Positions 17,827 through 26,100 of a DNA stretch of 64,000 bases are shown here, piece by piece. Origin of the DNA: Leucobacter salsicius M1-8 (GTDB lineage Bacteria > Actinomycetota > Actinomycetes > Actinomycetales > Microbacteriaceae). Positions within the stretch are counted from its first letter, which is position 1; the number at the start of each line of letters is the position of its first letter. The notes below the pieces were generated by a model. That model saw only the letters and a list, made by a program, of their open reading frames with translations. It was not told the origin of the DNA and did not search any database. The stretch covers positions 1 through 64,000 of the forward strand of contig NZ_AOCN01000022.1 in NCBI RefSeq assembly GCF_000350525.1, written 5' to 3'. The translations under genes were made by a program, and so were the position numbers.

Positions 17827-17859
17827 CCGGTGGCCCTCGGTTCGCGCCGGGGCCACCGG
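17827..17859 (+). terminator. Hairpin between P450 and glutamine-synthetase-like gene
   Basis: Exact 9-bp arms CCGGTGGCC (17827-17835) and GGCCACCGG (17851-17859), 8 bases after the P450 stop and 66 before the next start. It could be an attenuator or an mRNA-stabilising structure that sets different expression of the two genes. Confidence 0.45.
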
Positions 17860-17925
17860 GCACCAAAGCTCATCCACAGACCACGATTTACCCAAACATC
17901 ACCTTCCAATGACGAAAGGACCACT

Positions 17926-19413
17926 GTGTCGAACACAATTGCCGTTGATCGGTTAGAGACCGAGCTGGCCGGCCTGCTTACCTCAGACCTCTCAACCGGG
18001 GGCCGCTTTGGCGCTGCCCTGCGCGAGATTCTCGCCGACACCACCGCGTTTGCCCGGCACCAGGAGGCGAACCTGCGCCCCGAGGTCATCGAGGCCTTCG
18101 CCGAAAAGATTCGCACCAATGGTGTGAAGTACATCTACTTCATGCTGCCGACGCTGGGTGCTCGCACGGTCGCCAAGGTTGTGCCCGCCGAGCACTTCGA
18201 GCGCATGCTGCGCAAGGGCATCGCGTTTCACCGTACGGCCCTCACCGACCTGCAGACCAGCCGCGAGGGCGAGCTCATCGGCGGCGGCGTCGACGCCCAT
18301 GAGTTCTGGGGTCTGCCCGATCCCGAGACCTTCCAGGTGCTGCCCTGGGACACTGAGGTCGGCCGCGTCTTCTGCACCGCCTACGATCCGCCCCACCTGG
18401 GTGAGGAGGGCGGCCGCATGATTCCGCTCGACACTCGCTCGCTGTTCAAAGCCGCCCACAAGGGCTTCACGGAGCGCACCGGTCTCGAGCTGCGTTCGGG
18501 CCTCGAGCCCGAGATGACCTGGACCGGACCGGGCATCGAAGCGATTTCCAAGCAGGACCAGAGCCCCGCGTACCAGGTCGAAAACCTGGAAAAGATGCGC
18601 CCCGTCTACAAGAAGCTCTACTCCTACGCCCAGGCGCTCGGCTTCGACATGATCCAGGGTGACTACGAGGATGCCGGCCAGATCGAGCTCAACTGGGAGT
18701 ACGACCGCGCCGAACTTAGCGCAGAGCGCCTGACCACCTACCGCCAGATCTGCAAGCAGGTGGCGCGTGAGCTCGGCCTCGAGGCCAGTTTCATGGCGAA
18801 GCCGTACAACGGCAAGATGGGTAACGGCTGCCACCATAATCTGAGCCTGTGGAAGACGACCGAGGGCGGCGATGTCAACGTGGTCGAGGACGGCCGCGTC
18901 GAGCTGCACGTCACCGACACCGCGCGCCACGCGATCGCGGGCATGCTGCTGCACACCCCGGGCTCGATGGTCGTCATGGCCTCGACCGTGAACTCCTACA
19001 AGCGATTCTGGGACGCTGGCCAGTTCGCACCCTCGGGAGCCGACTGGGGCCTGGATACTCGCGGTGTGGCGATCCGGATCTCGGCAAACGGTCGCATGGA
19101 GTACCGCCTGCCCGACGCAAGCGTGAACCCCTACCTGTCGCACCTGTTCTTGCTCGCCGCGATCGAGCACGGCATCGAGGCCCAGCTGGAGCCCGGTGAC
19201 CCGGGCCAGCCGAGCGCGCTGATTCGCGACGTGGTCGTGCCGAACACGCTCGGGAGCGCGATCGAGGCGCTCGAAGCCGATGAGTACCTGATGGGCGCGA
19301 TCCCCGAGGAGCTCACCCGCATCTACTTGCAGCTGAAGCGCGACGAATGGGCACGCTACTGCGGCCAGATCACACAGTGGGAGTTCGATCAGTACTGGGA
19401 GGCAATTCCGTGA
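17926..19413 (+). CDS. Glutamine-synthetase-like gamma-glutamyl amine ligase
   Basis: 495 residues with the glutamine synthetase catalytic fold: GLEPEMTW (metal Glu), GDYEDAGQIELNWEYD (metal Glu), GNGCHHNLSLW (His), NSYKRFWDAGQFAPSGADWG, and EYRLPDASVNPYL (ExRxPD). The canonical GYEAPVYVAWS loop and NRSA motif that shape the ammonium pocket are replaced by GQFAPSGADWG and TRGVA. This suggests that an amine replaces ammonium as acceptor, as in PuuA, IpuC or GlnA3/4-type enzymes (inference). The start is a GTG preceded by GAAAGGA, within a longer open frame. It is followed by overlapping genes, so it heads a translationally coupled block after the P450. Confidence 0.88.
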   Translation: MSNTIAVDRLETELAGLLTSDLSTGGRFGAALREILADTTAFARHQEANLRPEVIEAFAEKIRTNGVKYIYFMLPTLGARTVAKVVPAEHFERMLRKGIAFHRTALTDLQTSREGELIGGGVDAHEFWGLPDPETFQVLPWDTEVGRVFCTAYDPPHLGEEGGRMIPLDTRSLFKAAHKGFTERTGLELRSGLEPEMTWTGPGIEAISKQDQSPAYQVENLEKMRPVYKKLYSYAQALGFDMIQGDYEDAGQIELNWEYDRAELSAERLTTYRQICKQVARELGLEASFMAKPYNGKMGNGCHHNLSLWKTTEGGDVNVVEDGRVELHVTDTARHAIAGMLLHTPGSMVVMASTVNSYKRFWDAGQFAPSGADWGLDTRGVAIRISANGRMEYRLPDASVNPYLSHLFLLAAIEHGIEAQLEPGDPGQPSALIRDVVVPNTLGSAIEALEADEYLMGAIPEELTRIYLQLKRDEWARYCGQITQWEFDQYWEAIP

Positions 19414-20159
19414 GCCACACAAACGAAACACAAGCACCCGTCGCTACCGCGACCCAGACGATTCGGCTGGCCTGCATCGACTCCGATGCGGCGCCGCTGT
19501 TCGACAAGAGCCCTGACGGCAAGACCCGCACAGGCTATGAGCCCGAGGCCGCGGCACTCGTGCTGCAGCGCCTCGGCGCCGACATCGAGTGGGTCATGCT
19601 GCCGTGGGAGGACATGATTCCCGCGGTGCGCCGCGGCGACGCCGATGCCGTGTGGTGCGGGCAGGGGATGACCGCAGAGCGCGCCGCTCTCGTTGACTTC
19701 ACCTCGCCCTACGCCGTGTTTAACGAGTCTGTGGTCGTGCGTGCGGGCGACCCCGCCCGCACGGCCGAGGACCTCAAGGGCTACCGCATCGGGGCGATTG
19801 AGAACTCGACCAACATGAAGCTCGCTGAGACGTTCCCGGGGGTCGAGCTCGTGAGCTTTGGCGCAAGCGATGACGTGTTCGGGGACATGATCGAGGCCAC
19901 CCGATCGGGTGATATCGACGGTTTCGTCGATGACGATGTCGTGATGATTCCGCTCGCCGAAGAAGACCCTGACTTCGCGCTCGCCTTTACGGTGAACACG
20001 AACAACCGTTGGGGCATCGGAGTCGCGCCGGGGAACATCGAGCTGCGCGAGCGCATCAACGAGACGCTCACTGAGGTCGTGTCAGATGGCTCGCTCGAAG
20101 CCGTCTGGGCGAAGTGGATGCCGCTCCTCCCGTTCCCGTTTGCCGCAGAGGCCGCGTAG
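19410..20159 (+). CDS. Family 3 solute-binding-like protein without signal peptide
   Basis: 249 residues with the periplasmic amino-acid-binding fold (SBP_bac_3): GYEPEAAALVLQRLGADIEWVMLPWEDMIPAVRRGDADAVWCGQGMTAERAALVDFTSPY, then AEDLKGYRIGAIENSTN and RSGDIDGFVDDD. The start is a GTG overlapping the previous stop (GTGA) with GGGAGG upstream. The N-terminus (SHTNETQAPVATATQ) has no hydrophobic core and no lipobox, and no ABC permease or ATPase gene is nearby. It may therefore be a cytoplasmic binding protein or an enzyme built on this fold, not a transporter receptor. Its gene overlaps both neighbours, so it belongs to the amine cluster. Confidence 0.82.
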   Translation: MSHTNETQAPVATATQTIRLACIDSDAAPLFDKSPDGKTRTGYEPEAAALVLQRLGADIEWVMLPWEDMIPAVRRGDADAVWCGQGMTAERAALVDFTSPYAVFNESVVVRAGDPARTAEDLKGYRIGAIENSTNMKLAETFPGVELVSFGASDDVFGDMIEATRSGDIDGFVDDDVVMIPLAEEDPDFALAFTVNTNNRWGIGVAPGNIELRERINETLTEVVSDGSLEAVWAKWMPLLPFPFAAEAA

Positions 20160-20899
20160 TGGCCCCCGCGCAGGCGGCAGCCGTGCACACGGCTGCCGCC
20201 CCGCGGGTCGGGGTGACGGGCATGCTCTCGAACCAGATCCACGGGCTCCGGTTTGAGGGCAGTGTCGTGGCCGCGGCTGTGCTCCGATCCGTCGTGCGCG
20301 CGGGCGGCGAGCCGTTCACGCTGTTTGCTGAAGGGGTCTCGTCTGCCGAGGACCGGCTGCGCGGCCTAGATGGCCTCGTGGTCCCCGGCGGCTACGACAT
20401 CGATCCCGCACGCTATGGCCAGGATCGCGATGCGACAACGGTGACCGCCGACTTCGAAGTACAGGATCAGTTTGAGGCCGACATGCTCGCGGCCGCCATC
20501 AAACTGGGCATTCCCGTGCTCGCCATCTGCCGCGGGTTCCAACTGTTGAACGTCGAGCACGGGGGCACGATGGTGCAGGATCTGCCCGCCGACAGCCCAC
20601 ACCGTGACTCGGTGCACGCTGTGACCCTCGACGCCGGCTCTGCGCTCGCGGCCGCGGTCGGCGCAACCGACCTGCCGGTCTCGTCATACCACCACCAGGC
20701 GGTCGACAAGATTGGTGCGGGCCTGCATGTTGTGGGCCGCGCATCCGACGGTATCGTTGAAGCCATCGAGCACGACAGTGCCGACCTGATTGCGGTGCAG
20801 TGGCACCCAGAAGACACGTCTGAAACCGATGCGCAGCAGCAAGCGATTTTTGGCTGGCTGGTGGATCGGGCGCGACATTCAAAGGAGAAGCAGGCATGA
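20159..20899 (+). CDS. Gamma-glutamyl amine hydrolase, PuuD-like (C26), second copy
   Basis: 246 residues, peptidase C26 fold: GGYDIDPARYGQ, nucleophile AICRGFQLLNVEHGG, SYHHQAVDKI, and the triad end IAVQWHPEDTS. The GTG start overlaps the previous stop by one base (TAGTG). The ribosome-binding site is weak (GAGG), and a later ATG at codon 12 is an alternative. It presumably cleaves the gamma-glutamyl product formed by the upstream ligase after oxidation. It differs clearly from the copy at 13712, so the two may act on different gamma-glutamyl compounds. Confidence 0.85.
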   Translation: MAPAQAAAVHTAAAPRVGVTGMLSNQIHGLRFEGSVVAAAVLRSVVRAGGEPFTLFAEGVSSAEDRLRGLDGLVVPGGYDIDPARYGQDRDATTVTADFEVQDQFEADMLAAAIKLGIPVLAICRGFQLLNVEHGGTMVQDLPADSPHRDSVHAVTLDAGSALAAAVGATDLPVSSYHHQAVDKIGAGLHVVGRASDGIVEAIEHDSADLIAVQWHPEDTSETDAQQQAIFGWLVDRARHSKEKQA

Positions 20900-21654
20900 C
20901 GACACCGCGGGTGCTGGTGGTAGAACACCAGGACAATGCCGGGCTTGGGCTGGTCGGCGATCGTCTCCGATCGCACGATCTCGAACTCGTTTTGGTCGGC
21001 CCCGACGCCGGGCGTCCCGTGCCCGACTCGCTCGCAGGGTACGACGCGCTGGTGGTGCTCGGCGGCACGATGGGCCCGACTGAGGACGACACCGCGCCGT
21101 GGCTGCCCGCCACCCGCCAGCTGCTTGCTGAGGGGATCGAGCGCGAGGTGCCGATGCTGGGAATCTGCTTGGGCGCGCAGCTGCTCGCCACGGCTGCAGG
21201 CGGGCACGTGCGCGATATGCCGGCGGGCCCCGAGGTCGGGCTCTGCGACGTCGAGTTCGCGAGTGACGCTGCACCGGATCCAGTGTTCGGTGGGCTCGCC
21301 GGTGTGACCGTGTCGGCTGTGCAGTGGCACTGGCTCGAGGCCGATTCACTGCCTGCTGATTCGACGGTGCTCGCGTCGAGCGACGCGTGCCGCAACCAGG
21401 CGTTTCGTCTGGGGACGCGAGCTTGGGGAGTGCAGTTTCACCCCGAGGCGCTCACCCGAACGGTCATCGACTGGGCGGAAGAGGATCGAGAGAATCTCGC
21501 GCTGCTCGGTATTGAAGAGAACGAGCTCGTGAGCGATCTGCGAGCCGCAGAACCGAAGCTGATCTCGCTCTGGGGTGCGGTCACTGATCGGTTTGCGAGC
21601 GTCGTGCTCGGGGCACAGACCCTCTCGGATCAGGCCATTCCCGCGTCAGCATAA
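20896..21654 (+). CDS. Type 1 glutamine amidotransferase (GuaA N-domain-like)
   Basis: 252 residues with the class I amidotransferase triad: LGICLGAQLLATAAGG (Cys about residue 93), and GVQFHPEALTRTVIDW (His, Glu). VVLGGTMGPTEDDTAPWLPATRQLLAEG is typical of the stand-alone amidotransferases annotated as GMP-synthase-like. It overlaps the PuuD-like gene by ATGA. No synthase domain partner is encoded beside it, so it may act alone on a gamma-glutamyl substrate, or assist the ligase. Its last 25 bases overlap the convergent Cache gene. Confidence 0.85.
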   Translation: MTTPRVLVVEHQDNAGLGLVGDRLRSHDLELVLVGPDAGRPVPDSLAGYDALVVLGGTMGPTEDDTAPWLPATRQLLAEGIEREVPMLGICLGAQLLATAAGGHVRDMPAGPEVGLCDVEFASDAAPDPVFGGLAGVTVSAVQWHWLEADSLPADSTVLASSDACRNQAFRLGTRAWGVQFHPEALTRTVIDWAEEDRENLALLGIEENELVSDLRAAEPKLISLWGAVTDRFASVVLGAQTLSDQAIPASA

Positions 21655-22349
21655 AGCAGCTGCAAACCCATCGCTTTGGGTTCAAGCTGGAGCCGCACAT
21701 AACCGGGTTCTTGCCCCGTGACGAGGTCACCGGGCAAGAACCCGGCGCTATTACTCAACAGCACGTTGCTGCTCTGGCTGAGGAGCGCGAACGGCTGCTC
21801 TTGCTCTACGAGCAGCGGCAGCAGCGCCCGTTCGAGATCCTGCACCTGAATATCGTTGCCTACGGCACCCACGCGTTTACCGCTGACCACTGCGGGAACC
21901 GTGAGTGTGAGCACGTACGACTCGACGCCGAGGTAGTCGATGTAGGGGCCAACGAGCGCTGATTCGCCGTCGGTAAACGAGCGCACGAACCACTCGTGCT
22001 GTTCGTAGTCGTAGTAGCGATCTGCCCCGGGAACCACACCAAATGAGTACCGTGCAAACCGGGCGTCGTCTTCCCGTACCCACCACTCGAGGTGGCCGTT
22101 CTCCGTGCCGAGGGCGGAGTGGGCAACGATGAGACCGCACCCGTCAATGAACTCGTTGGCGATCAAGAACCTGCCGGCAACCGTCTTGAGTCGGCGCCTG
22201 ACCGACTCGCTCAGATCTAGGTAGCCCGCGTCATCAAGGCGAAGCCCACCAAGGAGCTCGCCGGCGAGGGCTTCCACGCGCGCGAGTCGTTCATGGAACC
22301 AGGCCTCGAGCTGCTCCCGCACCCGCTGCACGGCGGTGTTCTCGGTCAT
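21630..22349 (-). CDS. Cache-domain-like sensory protein
   Basis: 239 residues without membrane segments. The region about 90-175 carries a single-Cache-like pattern: GADRYYDYEQHEWFVRSFTDGESALVGPYIDYLGVESYVLTLTVPAVVSGKRVGAVGNDIQVQDLE. No output domain is seen. It overlaps the GntR gene by 4 bases (ATGA). Small soluble Cache proteins next to FCD-type GntR regulators are common in actinobacteria. It may bind the same ligand or modulate the regulator, but this is not established. It is convergent with the amidotransferase gene, with a 25-bp overlap. Confidence 0.72.
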   Translation of the reverse strand: MTENTAVQRVREQLEAWFHERLARVEALAGELLGGLRLDDAGYLDLSESVRRRLKTVAGRFLIANEFIDGCGLIVAHSALGTENGHLEWWVREDDARFARYSFGVVPGADRYYDYEQHEWFVRSFTDGESALVGPYIDYLGVESYVLTLTVPAVVSGKRVGAVGNDIQVQDLERALLPLLVEQEQPFALLSQSSNVLLSNSAGFLPGDLVTGQEPGYVRLQLEPKAMGLQLLYADAGMA

Positions 22350-23128
22350 GGGGCCTGTTTCTCTTCGGAGGGAGACAGCTGGATCACGTCGCTGCCGGTG
22401 AGGGCGAGTTTGCCCTCGATAATGAGGCGCATGTTGCTGTGCACGTGTGCGACGGCGAGTCGCTGCGCCTCTTCTGGCTGGCGCTGTTCAACCGCCATGA
22501 CAAGCGCGAGGTGGTCGGTGAATGACGTCTGCACCGAAGCACGGCAGATTTCCTCGCACCACAGAAACGGCGACAGCTCAGACTGCAGCCTGCGTTCGGA
22601 GGCGAGGAGCCGGGGGGACTGGCTGAGCACCGCCACCTCAAAGTGAAATCGGCTATCTGCCATCGATCGGTCACGAGCGCTGCGGGCCTCCCGGGCCTGA
22701 AACGCGAACTCGGCGAGGCGCGTGCGTGAGTGCGGCGCGATGCGTTCGGCCGCCAGCTTGGCTGCCATCCCAGACACGGCGGCCTGCTCGTCAAAGAAGT
22801 CTCGCAGTGCCACGAGGCTCGTGAACTTCAGTGACGACTGCAACAGCTCTGGTGACGGGTAGGGGGACGCCACGATGAAGGTGCCGCCGTTGCGGCCGCG
22901 TCGGGTCTCGACCACGCCCTGATCGCGCAGCGTGGCGAGTGCCTTCCGCAGGGTCGCGACGGCGACTCCGAATTGGCTAGCGAGTTCGGCCTCGGTGGGG
23001 AGCCGCTCGCCTACGGTCAGCATGCCCAGGGAGATGGCTGAGACGATGCGACGGGCGATTCCGCTGACCTGTGGGCCAGCGGAATCGCCCTCGCCCGCGA
23101 CCGGGCTGCCAAGAGGTGGCTGTTGCAC
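22346..23128 (-). CDS. GntR-family regulator with FCD domain
   Basis: 260 residues. The N-terminal winged helix is typical GntR (LGMLTVGERLPTEAELASQFGVAVATLRKALATLRDQGVVETRRGRNGGTFI, about residues 33-86). The C-terminal all-helical FCD ligand domain carries metal-site histidines around ADSRFHFEVA and FTDHLALVMA. FCD regulators usually repress catabolic genes and respond to carboxylates. It starts only 16 bases after the kgd stop with no terminator between, so it may be partly transcribed from kgd. The convergent amine cluster is another possible target. Confidence 0.88.
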   Translation of the reverse strand: MQQPPLGSPVAGEGDSAGPQVSGIARRIVSAISLGMLTVGERLPTEAELASQFGVAVATLRKALATLRDQGVVETRRGRNGGTFIVASPYPSPELLQSSLKFTSLVALRDFFDEQAAVSGMAAKLAAERIAPHSRTRLAEFAFQAREARSARDRSMADSRFHFEVAVLSQSPRLLASERRLQSELSPFLWCEEICRASVQTSFTDHLALVMAVEQRQPEEAQRLAVAHVHSNMRLIIEGKLALTGSDVIQLSPSEEKQAP

Positions 23129-23144
23129 TACGAAATGACCTGAA

Positions 23145-26100
23145 CTACTCGTCGAACTTCAGAGCCTTGGCGATGATCGCTTCCTGCTCGGCAGCGTGCA
23201 CCTTCGCGGAGCCCGTCGACGGAGCAGCCGAGGCCGAACGGGACACGAGCGAGATGCGGTCGTTTGCGAGGTGCTTCGAGAGCTCGAGCGAGATGAACGG
23301 CCACGCGCCCTGGTTCTCGGGCTCCTCCTGGACCCACACGAGGCTGGCCTCTGCATACTGCGCGAGCACGCGCCCGAGCTGCGGGGCCGGCACCGGGTAG
23401 TACTGCTCGACGCGCACCAGCGCGATTCGCGGATCGGGGTTCTTGTCGAGCGCGTTGCGCAGGTCGTAGTAGACCTTGCCCGACACGAGGAGCACGCGCT
23501 CCACCGCCGCGGCATCTGCGATGTTGGGGTCGTCGATGACGGGCTGGAAGGTGCCGTTGGTGAAGTCCTCGACGCTCGAAGAGGCGCCGCGCAAACGCAG
23601 CATCGACTTCGGCGTGAACACCACGAGGGGCTTGCGCGGCCGGGCATACGCCTGACGACGCAGCAGGTGGAAGTAGCTCGCGGGGGTCGACGGCTGTGCC
23701 ACGATCATGTTGTCCTCGGCACAGAGCTGCAGGTACCGCTCAATACGCGCCGACGAGTGATCGGGGCCCTGACCCTCGTAGCCGTGCGGCAGCAGCATCA
23801 CCACGGAGGACTGCTGGCCCCACTTCTGTTCCGCAGCTGCCACGTACTCGTCGATGACGGCCTGAGCGGTGTTGGCAAAGTCGCCAAACTGGGCCTCCCA
23901 CAGCACGAGCGCATCCTCGCGCTGCAGGGAGTAGCCGTACTCGTAGGCGAGGGCCGCATACTCAGACAGGAACGAGTCATAGATCCAGAATCGAGCCTGC
24001 TCCTCTGCGAGGTTGAGGAGTGGGATCCACTCCTGTCCATTCGCGCGATCGTGGAACACCGCGTGTCGCTGAGCAAAGGTGCCGCGGCGGGCGTCCTGGC
24101 CAGCAAAGCGAACGGCGGTGCCCTCCATGAGCAGCGATCCGAGGGCGAGCAGCTCACCGAAACCCCAGTCAATGCCACCCTCGCGGCTCATCTGCACGCG
24201 CTTGTCGAGCAGCTGCTGCAGCTTGCGGTGCACAGTGAAGCCCTCGGGCTTGTTGGCGTGTGCATCGCCGATCCGCTCGACAACGCTCTGATCCACAGCG
24301 GTTTCGAGGGGAGCCGGCCCGGGCCCACCAACGGTGGCGACCGGGGCAATGCCGCTTGTGTCGATGATCGGAATCGAACCGGTCTGGGCAGCGTGCGTCT
24401 CCTGGAACGCCAGTTCCAGACGATCCTGGAAGTCCTGCTTCGACTTCTCGTATTCCTCTTCGGTGAGATCACCGCGGCCGACGAGGGCGCTCGTGTAGAG
24501 GCGTCGGGTTGAACGCTTTGCCTCAATCAGATCGGTCATGAGCGGCTGCGTCATCGACGGGTCATCGCCCTCATTGTGGCCGCGGCGGCGGTAACAAATG
24601 AGGTCAACGATCACGTCGACGTGGAACCGCTGGCGGAACTCGTATGCCAGCTTTGCCACGCGCACGACCGACTCCGGGTCGTCACCGTTCACATGGAAGA
24701 TGGGGGACTGAACAACCTTGCCCACATCGGAGGAGTAAATCGCCGAACGTGAGTCGGAGGGCAACGTGGTGAAGCCCACCTGGTTGTTGATGATGATGTG
24801 AATCGTGCCGCCCGTGCGGTAGCCGCGCAGCTGCGACATCTGCATCGTCTCGTACACGACGCCCTGGCCGGCCATCGCGGCATCGCCGTGAATCAGGATC
24901 GGCAGGGTGGTAAACGAGCCAATGGGCTTCAGATCTTGCTTGGCGCGCACGATGCCCTCGAGTACGCCGTTGACGGTCTCCAGGTGCGACGGGTTTGCCG
25001 CGAGGTGAATGGGAACCTGGGTGCCGTTGGGGGCGGTGAACACACCCGAGGTACCGAGGTGGTACTTGACGTCGCCCGAGCCGCCCTTGTTTGCGGTCTG
25101 GGCACCCTCGAACTCGCGGAAGATCTGCCCGTAGGTCTTGCCCGCAATGTTCGAAAGAACGTTGAGGCGACCTCGGTGCGCCATGCCGACGTCAACACTG
25201 TCGACGCCGTCTTCTGCGGCATCGATCAACATGGCGTCGAGCAGCGGGATAACCGATTCGCCGCCCTCGAGGCTGAAACGCTTCTGACCGACGTACTTCG
25301 TCTGCAGGAACGTCTCGAATGCCTCGGCCTCGTTGAGCTTGCCGAGGATACGCATCTGATCGTCGCGGCTGGGCTTCGCATACGGCACCTCGAGCTGGGC
25401 GCGCAGCCACAGCCGCTGTGCCGGATCCTGAATGTGCATGTACTCGATGCCGATCTTGCGGCAGTACGAGTCACGCAGCACCCCGAGAATGTCACGCAGC
25501 AGCATCGTGCGCTTGCCGCCAATGCCGCCGGTGACGAACTCGCGATCAAGATCCCAGAAGGTGAGCCCGTGCGATTCGATCTCGAGGTCGGGGTGCGAAC
25601 GCTGCACATACTCGAGTGGATCGGTGTCAGCCATGAGATGCCCGCGCACGCGGAACGAGTTGATGAGCTCCTGCACGCGAGCCGACTTGTCGACCGCGCC
25701 CGACACATCGACGTGAATGTCAGACGCCCACTGCACAGGCTTGTAAGGAATACGCAGCGCGGCGAAGATGTCTTCGTAGAAGTTGTGCCCGCCGATGAGG
25801 CGCTGGTGCACGAGCTTCAAGAATTCGCCCGACCCTGCACCCTGAATGACGCGGTGGTCATACGTGCTCGTGAGCGTAATGGTCTTTGAGATGCCCAGAT
25901 CGGTGAGGATCTCGGGAGAAGCGCCCTGGAACTCGGCCGGGTACTCGAGTGCACCCGCGCCGATGATGCATCCCTGGCCCTGCATGAGGCGGGGCACCGA
26001 GTGCTCGGTGCCGATTCCGCCAGGGTTGGTGAGTGACGCGGTGGCCCCCGAGAAGTCCTCGGCGGTGAGCTTGCCGCCACGCGCCCGCTTCACAAGGTCT

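Noticed and set aside
17992-19437. 481-residue open frame opposite the ligase gene
   Set aside because: No recognisable domain; the ligase motifs on the plus strand are conclusive.
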